DNA from: Fratercula arctica
Lineage: Eukaryota; Chordata; Aves; Charadriiformes; Alcidae
Reading direction: 5' to 3'
Assembly (NCBI GenBank): GCA_947846985.1
Contig: CANTUZ010000025.1
Location: 2,664,100 to 2,728,099 of the forward strand
DNA: 64,000 nucleotides
Below are positions 57,373 through 64,000 of the stretch, piece by piece (the first letter of the stretch is position 1; every line of letters begins with the position of its first letter). The notes beneath the pieces were generated by a model. That model searched no databases, was not told the origin of the DNA, and worked only from the letters and a program-made list of their open reading frames with translations. The position numbers and the translations under genes are program-made.

Positions 57373-57703
57373 TGTAGTGGTTTGGCCTCAGATGGCAACA
57401 AAGAACCACGTGTCGCTCGCTCAGCGCTTCCCGGTACGGGAAGGATCAGAAGAAAAAGGCAAAACTCTTGGGTTGAGACAAAGGCAGTTTAACAGCACAG
57501 CAAAGGGAACAAGAAAACAACAACACCGACAGAGAAATATACAAACACGATTGCAGAACCGCCGCTCCCTGCCAGTCGGGACCCGGGATTCGCCAGCCCG
57601 CTCCAAACCTGGCTTCCTGCCCCCTCCCCTCCTTTTAATCTCAGGGTGGGCGTGGCTCACATGGCATGGAATACTTAACCCTGTCCACGCCAGAACCAGG
57701 ACA
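57373..57703 (-). repeat. 5' LTR of ERV copy 3
   Basis: 331 bp; on the + strand TGTAGTGGTTTGG...GAACCAGGACA. The terminal bases on the internal side have changed from the TGTCGTGG of its partner. Several further differences separate the two LTRs. Confidence 0.9.
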
Positions 57704-58048
57704 ATTTCTTAACATGCATCTTCTTGTACAAGGTTCCCTGAGTGTAGTTGCAACACTAAATGCTATCTGTAAGTGCCATGCATTCTAAAAGTGAAAGAAG
57801 GATGCACCTGATGAACTCTCAGATTTTCTTGATAGTTTAATGCAAATTAGTGCTGCAACTATCAAGAATACAAGTAAAACCAAATATCTCTACTTAATTC
57901 CACAATCCAGACAAAGAACAGAAAGAGGATTTTTTCAGGTTACAAGGGGAGAATTTACACGAAGACAGACTATTTAAAAGTTACTTAGTAGGAAAAGGGT
58001 ATACAATAAATAAAGGCAGATTTTACATTCACATTCCACTTTTTACAG

Positions 58049-58191
58049 CAAAATCAGTGAAAGTCAAAATCAAGCTGAACAAGAAGGATGAAAAAAAACA
58101 GGACAAAAGCAAAGGCAAGAACAGGCAAAGACAAGTAAAAGCCAAGCCTGTTGTGAGTGACAATGACAGCGATGAGGATCAAGATAAAAAC
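58049..58191 (+). CDS. SMARCA2: SMARCA2 exon E: lysine-rich tail
   Basis: 143 bp. Acceptor 'ctttttacag'. The split codon makes Ser, then [20 protein letters not shown], a lysine-rich middle, [19 protein letters not shown] and consensus donor AAC|gtaagt. [12 protein letters not shown] and KAKPVVSD match BRM. Between them the sequence KGKNRQRQ departs from the KGKKRPNRG I recall in mammals, and SDNDSDED departs from SDFDSDEE. The exon lies only 345 bp beyond ERV copy 3. Confidence 0.94.
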
Positions 58192-58794
58192 GTAAGTTTT
58201 CTTCACTGAGATTTTGGAAGTTGTTGCAGTGATTTCATCTATACCCTGTCCTTATTGCACTCAGAATTTTCACCTCTTCATGCTTAGAAACATTAAGCAT
58301 TGTTTTTAATCTGTGACATCATCTTGGGAGGATGGGGGAGCAGGTTCAAACTGTGTTAGGGTTTGCTTGTGGGATCTAGTCTTGGTGCTGGAAGACAAAA
58401 AGTCTGACGCTTTTGACTCTTATTTTTTAAAGATGTTCTTTCTTTCTTTGAAACTTTAAAATTCAGGGTTTGTTTGCCTTCATTCCCACCCTAGAAACAC
58501 TTTCTATTAATGCAACAAATGAAGACAGATCTTTACAGACATTTTTAAGATACCTGGGTAGACAGAAAGGAGCTAGTGTTTCCTGACTCTGTGCCTTTTC
58601 TTTTCTAAAGAGGCCCACAGCAATTTAATTGGAATGAAATGTCATGAAAGGAAAATAGTAAATAACATATTACTTTTCTTATGGCTATCTTGATTTGTAA
58701 ATTTAATTGTAATTTTTCTTTTTTTCTTTAACAAAATCCATAGAATACTACTTGGCAAAGAATTTCTGACTTTTCTTGTGTCTCTCATCTCTAG
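58192..58794. other. Last SMARCA2 intron, no feature seen
   Basis: 603 bp, AT-rich, no repeat recognised. Pyrimidine-rich acceptor 'tctctcatctctag'. Confidence 0.7.
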
Positions 58795-58830
58795 GACCAG
58801 TCAGAAGCAAGTGGAAGTGATTATGAATAA
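58795..58830 (+). CDS. SMARCA2: SMARCA2 exon F: last 11 codons and stop
   Basis: DQSEASGSDYE then TAA (58828-58830), the acidic end of BRM (mammals end in a similar SEGSGTDDE). Acceptor ctctag, phase 0. Confidence 0.93.
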   Translation, partial: DQSEASGSDYE

Positions 58831-59720
58831 TTCACAGAGTTTATTTCCTTGGCAGAACTGACCCCATCCCCTTCCCTTCTCTCATTTTACAGCCACTGAA
58901 TTCATTTTGTTAAACAGACACTGGGTTGTATTCTCATTCTCTATAAACTAGCTCTAGGATAGTGCCTGACAAACATATGATATCATAGTGTAAAAAAGGA
59001 AAGAAGTAACATACTGTGACCGAATGGGCCTCAGATTTTTTTTTTAAAATCTCCAAAACAACAAAAATGCTTTTGATGAAAAAATGTGCATTGATAGTAT
59101 ATTTCTCTGGGTTGCGTTTCCTTGGTAATGGTTTCATCATTCCTGGTTTTATCATTTGATGTTTTTAGTATCATCAGAAAGACAAAAAAAATGTCTTTTG
59201 TAGTATTGATAACCAGGAGCAGCCATAAAAAGCCACTGGTTATCTTATTTTTCATCAGGCAGTTTTCTGCTCTATTGTTTTTTTACACTGTGGTACATAT
59301 ATGCAACTTCATTTAATAGCTTATAAATGTACAGTAGTTAGCCTTTATGTCACCTTGTCCTGTATACATTGTTTTACTTTATGCTTATTATCTTCAGAAA
59401 AAAGCTTTTTTGAATTGTAGCAAATTTATGTATACTGTAAACTTTGCTAAACTTTTATCCTCTTGATTAAAAACAATGGGTTGAAAAATGTTTTAGAATA
59501 TTGCAATCTATATAGTGCAATGAATGGCTTCTTTCATCAAACTGATCTGTGTTACTAATGTGAATTCTCACCTTTTCCCTAAAGTGTACTTAATCTTTGC
59601 TTTCTTTGCACAATGTCTTTGGTTGCAAGTCATAAGCCTGAGGCAAATAAAATTCCAGTAATTTTGAAAAATGTTGTATTGGTACTTTCCTAATAAAGGG
59701 ATAATTTATCTCAATAAACA
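58831..59720 (+). other. SMARCA2: SMARCA2 3' UTR
   Basis: Continuous AT-rich sequence after the stop, free of mobile elements. AATAAA signals lie at 59646-59651 (just after 'cataagcctgaggc'), 59692-59697 and 59713-59718. The first is the likely main site by position, about 820 bp after the stop; the others would extend the UTR by 50-70 bp. Confidence 0.75.
59646..59651 (+). terminator. Polyadenylation signal AATAAA
   Basis: Canonical hexamer at the end of the SMARCA2 3' UTR, with further copies at 59692 and 59713. Confidence 0.65.
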
Positions 59721-60290
59721 CAGCCTTGTGTTATGAATTCCACAAAAATCCTTTTTACTATAGTGACAAGAGTGCCTCTTGTAGAGACTCAAGGTTCTCT
59801 GCTCTAAACAGGTAACATAAGAGTTTGTCTAAATTCCATAGGAACATCCTCAGAGAGATACAAGACAAGTGACAGCTATTAAAAGATACCTTGAAATGGA
59901 AGCGTAATTCCAGTCCCTAACTAGAATTCAAGTGATTAATCAATAAAACAAACATCTATGTTCCTTTTTATTTTTTTTAGGAAATATTCATATGTTTTAG
60001 TGGGGGTGAATACAATTAGTTATGTAGGCAGTCACCCCATCTATAAATTAGTTTATTTTATTCATTACAAAGAATCAGATCATGCTTTCCAGGACTGAGA
60101 TGCACTAAGATGTGGTAATGTAAAAAGACTACAAGTATGTAATATCTACAGTTAATAATGCTGTTAGTTCCTGTACAAACCCAAACTACTCACATTCTAA
60201 ATATACAATCAATATAAAATTTGTACACCTAGAACATTTCTTAAAGTGAAGATTTCTAAGTTACATGAACAATTTGTTTCTCAGTATGCA
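59721..60290. other. Sequence downstream of SMARCA2, no feature seen
   Basis: AT-rich intergenic DNA; no gene or repeat edge recognised. Confidence 0.55.
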
Positions 60291-61100
60291 TCCTCACTGT
60301 TAAGGATGTTATGGGAGCTGTCAAACATAGAGGACTCTGGGACTTGCGAATTCCACATATATTAGTACAAAGACGATATCATATCCGGAAACTGGTGGAA
60401 TTGCTAGAGGGGAAAACTAGGGGACAAAAGGAGGGCCAGCAATCACATCCCCTCAGGAAGGGAAACTTAACCCTTTTGCGTCCCTGTGAGGGGAACTGAA
60501 TGAGTTAAAAAAATAGAAGTCATGGTTTGGGGTTCAGGCTGCCCACTCCACATTGTGAATTCTTGCTGATGCTCCGCTGACAAGGAACCTTATATACATA
60601 TCCCCATGGGCCCAAAGCAAATAAGCTTATAGTTCTTAATCGATGCAGTGGTCCAAATAGTTGTTTTAAATAAGCAACACACCACTGAGTTAGGGATTAA
60701 ACCATCGAGAAAGACTATAAACATAATAGGTGTGACGGGTGCAGCAGAAAAATGTCCTATAGCTCGAACTGAACTTTGGCTACCTGGGAAAAAGCGGATG
60801 ACAGCCATGGAGGTGGCTCTAAGCCCTTGTAAGGGAAATGTATTGGGATTTGACGTATTAGTGGGCAAGTAGTGGTATCTACCTAATGGCAAGGTGTGGA
60901 GTTTTGGAAGCAGAGGAGCAGAGGCCATCCCAGTTAGGACCCTGCAGCTTGCTCCTGCTCTACTGCAATCTGAAGTAACCCACGTTTCCCAATAGCCTCT
61001 GCCAACTGCAGCTAAACAGAGTATTACAGAATTAATTAACAACCTCGAGAAGAGACAAGATAATAAGTCACACAAAAGTACAGCATTGTTCATGCATTAA
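60290..61100 (+). pseudogene. Retroviral remnant with protease-like region
   Basis: From about 60639 an open stretch reads IDAVVQIVVLN, where a retroviral protease would have its D-T/S-G active site; the Thr and Gly are lost. It then reads IIGVTGAAEKCPI and GNVLGFDVLVGK, matching the flap and C-terminal layout of retroviral proteases, followed by a WYLPNGKVWSFGSRG linker beyond a stop. At 60341-60375 there is a block nearly identical to the RT YIDD region at 63814-63848. The fragment ends at or near the long LTR that follows. No functional product. Confidence 0.55.
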
Positions 61101-61127
61101 GGAAAGTCATAAAATCAAGAGGCTTCT

Positions 61128-62177
61128 GAGGTAGAATACAGCTGCAGCTGGCACACGAAGAATGCAACATCTGCAGTTCCCTGTACAAGGTTGCTTGCGA
61201 AGCTACACGAGGGATGGAACGAAATGTTATCATTCCGTGGCCTTGCCTTGTGACGAATAGCAGATATGGGAAGGAGATGGTACTACCGAACAGATAAGCT
61301 GCCTACTTGCTTACTATGAAACAGATAAGCGGCCTACTCGCTACCCGAGCCAACGTTTCGTCAAACGTTGATGAAATGCTGTCCTTTGTGCGAACTTTGC
61401 TTATGACAACGTACCAAAACACACCTCCATCCCGGAGGCTACCCGCCCCCAAGGTGCGACCACTCCTCCTTGAGTACACCAATCATAATAAAAGTATTTA
61501 TGACTAAAGTCACTCCAACTCCACTTTGAAGATAAAAAAATAGTATAAAAATAGCTCGAGAGAGGGGGGATATCAGGGAAGACACCATCGCGAACAAGTC
61601 GAGGAGAACTCCATCACTGACTTCCGGGATCAGTCGACGGGCTGAGCCTTTCTTCCCCCCCATAGGGACGCCTTTGGGTAAGACTTAGACTATACCGAGT
61701 GCTTTCTCGGGAAACTTAGGAATTTCTCTAGAGAATCTCTATCCTACATTTATAGCCAGGCTGTATCGTTTATAACTTTGTCGCGCGTTTGATATATGTA
61801 ATAATACTTTCATTTGCACGTGCTTTGCAGACAGTGTATTTATCACCGGCAATCCTAAGAACCTATCTATCTGTTGTTTAAATAAACTGCACTGGTTAAG
61901 TAGCTAGTCGTGGTAGTTCCTCATTGAACGCGACCAAAGATTCGAGAGTGGCCGTGCTAGTTCATGAGCACGACTAGACTGAAGGTGCAGTCCACTATTA
62001 GTGTATCCAAATCGTAATAGTTTAATACATATTAAACGCGACTGGACTGACAGTGCTGAATTGGGCATCACTCAGAATTTAAACCCAGCCGCACCGAGCC
62101 TCCCACCTCGGTGAGGAGTGTTAGAACGCAAGGGGGTTTATCTTCTGCCAAAACCGCTTTGCCCCTTTCACGCAACA
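61128..62177 (+). repeat. Long LTR (about 1 kb) of a tRNA-Ser-primed ERV
   Basis: The right end is '...cacgcaaca' at 62177, 5 bp before a primer site. The left end is uncertain (around 61090-61130, possibly TGAGGTAG at 61127). Inside are a 30-bp tandem pair (61289-61318 and 61319-61348), a TATAAAA box at 61544-61550 and AATAAA at 61881-61886, in the right order for U3, R and U5. It does not resemble the other LTRs in this window. Confidence 0.65.
61544..61550 (+). promoter_or_regulatory. TATA box of the long LTR
   Basis: TATAAAA about 340 bp upstream of the AATAAA at 61881, consistent with a retroviral promoter starting R at about 61575. Confidence 0.55.
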
Positions 62178-62182
62178 GAATT

Positions 62183-62201
62183 TGGCGTAGTCGGCAGGAT
62201 T
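62183..62201 (+). promoter_or_regulatory. Primer binding site, tRNA-Ser type
   Basis: TGGCGTAGTCGGCAGGATT is complementary to the 3' terminal 19 nt (with CCA) of vertebrate tRNA-Ser(AGA/TGA). It sits 5 bp after the LTR end and 3 bp before the gag-like ATG. Serine primers are rare and known from the class III HERV-S group. Confidence 0.75.
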
Positions 62202-62204
62202 GCC

Positions 62205-62940
62205 ATGGATAAACTGCTGCAAAAATATGATTGTGCCCCTTCCCAGGCTGGGAAGGAGTGGGCCCAAAAATTTTGGAAGGATGAAGAGAAAGTGGTGGAA
62301 CGTATTGAAGAGTGTCGAGCTTCACTAAAGCTCAAAACGGGGAAGGGCAAGGGTGTGATTTGTGCGGTGTTAGGCGCCTGTTTATCTTGTGCACAACAAG
62401 AAGCTAGGGAAACCCCTGCTCCTAATCTGATCTCAGCCGTAGAATATGCAACACTGAAATCGGAGAATGAAGTGCTGAAGTCATCATTAGCTTTTCAGGA
62501 GGAGACAGGAGAAAATTAAGAACTCAAGTTGATAAGCTTATGAGTGAGAATGAATGTTTAGGAAACCGAAATGCTCGACTTGGGAGTGAAAATCTCCAAC
62601 TTAGAGGTGAAAATCTCCAACGTAAAATCTTATTGGAAAGAGTGACTGGGCTCTTAGATAAAATGTAGCCCTCGACCCAGGTCCAACAAATTTGTAAGTT
62701 AATGTGTTATCCAAATTCCGGAACCCAGACCGGAGATTTTTGGTCTAATAGTGAGGATGAGGAAGAAGATGAGGCGGAAGGGACTTGGCGGAAGCCAAAG
62801 ATTGTTCAGGAAAGATATGCTGGATCAGTGCCCAGTGAGTCTCGCTCTCTCTCTAACCCCGTCGGTCAAATAAGACCGAGCAGATTCTCTTTTCTTTTGT
62901 GTCTTACAGGAACCTCAGATGAACTGTACGTAGACAGATG
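62205..62940 (+). pseudogene. gag-like region of the tRNA-Ser ERV, broken
   Basis: ATG at 62205 opens a 104-codon frame (MDKLLQKYDCAPSQAGKEW...), ending at 62519 after a frame slip. The next frame (about 62527-62668) is a clear coiled coil with repeated SENLQLRGENLQ-type heptads. Then comes NSGTQTGDFWSNSEDEEEDE (from about 62713), an acidic patch. A pyrimidine tract ending in 'cttacag' (about 62909) resembles a splice acceptor just before the env-like piece. I infer Gag from position after the primer site; no capsid motif is recognisable. Confidence 0.55.
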
Positions 62941-63462
62941 AACTCTTACCCCCTCACAACGACTGAAGAGAGATGTGACTGGTATCTTAGGGACAGGACT
63001 GGGAGTCCTAAATAGTATAGATGCTGAGATACTTGCCAACAAACTAGTCACAGTCACTAGTGATCTAGACAAATTAAGACATCCCCTACAGTCCTCTCTA
63101 TCAGCACTGGGAAGCCACCAATGGCTTTTATTTAATATATTGCCTCAGTGGGAAGAAATGGGTGAAAAAGACCATCAGCTGATCACAGATGCACTTGGTA
63201 CAACCCAAAACAATGTTTCCTTAGCTCTTAATTGTATCCAAGCGCAATTGTGGATGCAATCTATGACAGCCGCAATCATAAGGGAAGGTGAAGAAGGCAC
63301 CTTGCCCACTGAAATTCGAAAAGTAATATGGGATAGCGCAATTGAATTTGAGAAAAAATATCAGTCCTGGTGGTACCTAGTTAATTTCACCTATGATCCC
63401 ATTGAGGAGGCGAGGCCACAGCGTTTGTCTTAACAATACGCAATGCTCTGGTATACACCATA
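62941..63462 (+). pseudogene. Env-like fragment (transmembrane-subunit-like) placed before pol
   Basis: Starts TPSQRLKRD, a furin-type R-x-K-R site, followed by GILGTGLGVLNSID, a glycine-rich hydrophobic stretch like a fusion peptide region. It continues open to 63433 and then for about 10 codons in the neighbouring frame after a slip near 63410. No CX6CC motif or membrane anchor is seen in this piece. It stops where RT sequence begins. The env assignment rests on the cleavage-site pattern and the retroviral setting; it could be another retroviral product. Confidence 0.45.
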
Positions 63463-63464
63463 TA

Positions 63465-64000
63465 CTCGATCATTCCCCTTATAATTCTCCAGTCTGGCCA
63501 ATTCGTAAGCCTGATGGGCGATGGCGTTTGGCAATTGACTATCAAAGATTAAACAGTAATATCCTGCCTCTGATGGCTGCCATTCTGAGTATAACCTCAA
63601 TAGTAACAGCAATACAGGCAGCCGCCCACCCATAGATGGCTGCCCTAGATATCAAAGATGTTTTTCATGATCCCATTAAGGGAAGAGGATTGGCCTCAGT
63701 TTGCCTTTACTTCGGAAGGGACACAATGCACCTTTAACCGACTCCCACAAGGATACACTCTCCCACTATTGTCCACAATGCCTTGGCCAAACTCCTCGAT
63801 GTGGTAGAGGTGCCGTCAGGTGTCCACATATATTAGTACATAGACGATATCCTAGTTGGTGGAGATAATAAAGAACAGGTAGGGCAGGTGGCTGAAGCCA
63901 TCTGGAACCTGTTGAATAAAAATGGACTAGACATTCTGCCTTCCAAATGTCAAGGTCCCGGACAAGAAATTAAATTCCTAGGAGCCTGGTGGATAGCTGG
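63465..64000 (+). pseudogene. Reverse transcriptase fragment, runs off the window
   Basis: RT blocks in order: SPYNSPVWPIRKPDGRWRLA, ALDIKDVFH (after a stop), FTSEG in a shifted frame, a PQGYT-like block, HIY-stop-YIDDILVGGD (63815-63857) and IKFLGAWW at the window edge. Multiple stops and frameshifts. It belongs to a different lineage from copies 1-3, which carry YTDD. Confidence 0.8.

Larger units (their letters stand above)
51523..57703 (-). mobile_element. ERV copy 3: full-length env-less provirus, antisense to SMARCA2
   Basis: 6.2 kb, the same family as copy 2 and nearly identical by eye. Flanks GTTTC (51518-51522) and ATTTC (57704-57708) are consistent with a 5-bp duplication carrying one change. 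Reading leftward: LTR 57703-57373, primer site, gag, pro, pol, LTR 51848-51523. No indel disturbs the frame from the gag ATG (57268) to the pol stop (52148), 1,707 codons, so this copy shows the native reading-frame layout best. No env. Confidence 0.92.

Noticed and set aside
44969..57703. Inverted provirus pair as a simple assembly fold-back
   Set aside because: The two copies have different private stops, LTR differences, different flanking pentamers and a non-palindromic spacer, so independent insertion fits better. Long-read confirmation is still advisable.
60311..60499. 62-codon open frame starting with a true ATG
   Set aside because: It overlaps the scrambled RT-like block in another frame and has no motif of its own; treated as chance.
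62183..62201. Possible tRNA-Ser gene
   Set aside because: Only the 3' terminal 19 nt match, in antisense to a tRNA and directly after an LTR, as expected of a primer site.

Overview
This is vertebrate, almost certainly avian, nuclear DNA. The host gene is recognisable: six coding exons on the + strand encode the C-terminus of the SWI/SNF ATPase SMARCA2 (BRM), namely the basic/AT-hook region, the bromodomain, the acidic and lysine-rich tail and the stop codon, followed by a 3' UTR. Almost everything else is transposable elements of bird type. These are CR1 LINEs with the diagnostic (ATTCTATG)n 3' ends, and endogenous retroviruses (ERVs) with TG...CA LTRs, 5-bp target duplications and tRNA-Lys or tRNA-Ser primer sites. 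SMARCA2 is Z-linked in birds. The very high ERV/CR1 load, plus several changes in normally invariant SMARCA2 residues, make a W-chromosome gametolog a reasonable but unproven guess.

Layout. 1-9891 is the intron upstream of the first exon seen, holding nested CR1 copies (1-3682), a solo LTR (4047-4642) and a CR1 3' fragment (6376-7178). Exon A is 9892-10109. The next intron (10110-39561, 29 kb) is mostly mobile DNA: a provirus lacking its 3' end (12376-18108, called copy 1), a nearly intact CR1 (18140-21765), an old CR1 split by a solo LTR (21893-25243), a CR1 with an uninterrupted RT frame (25244-27066), a gag remnant and another CR1 fragment (27083-28172), and a near full-length antisense CR1 (28303-about 32840). 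Exons B (39562-39667), C (40466-40567) and D (43482-43593) follow. The 14.5-kb intron after exon D holds a solo LTR (44088-44447) and two full proviruses of the copy-1 family in opposite orientations (copy 2, + strand, 44969-51267; copy 3, - strand, 51523-57703), tail to tail with only 255 bp between them. Exons E (58049-58191) and F (58795-58830) end the gene, with the 3' UTR to about 59720. From about 60290 to the end lies a different, rearranged ERV with a long LTR, a tRNA-Ser primer site, and gag-like, env-like and RT-like pieces in an abnormal order.

The most interesting system is the three-copy ERV family. It has no env, a hydrophobic Gag N-terminus and no visible CCHC zinc knuckle. In all three copies gag, pro and pol lie in one reading frame and are separated by two amber (TAG) codons at identical places. 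A 6-bp hairpin whose loop can pair downstream (possible pseudoknot) begins 10 nt after the first TAG. This suggests expression by two successive stop-codon readthroughs. Nearly all other nonsense codons in these copies are CGA-to-TGA changes, the mark of CpG methylation decay, which sets the two conserved TAGs apart. The copy 2/copy 3 pair gives the SMARCA2 pre-mRNA a roughly 6-kb inverted repeat inside one intron.

Limits: boundaries of old repeats are judged by eye, family names are assigned from motifs, and no database search was possible.
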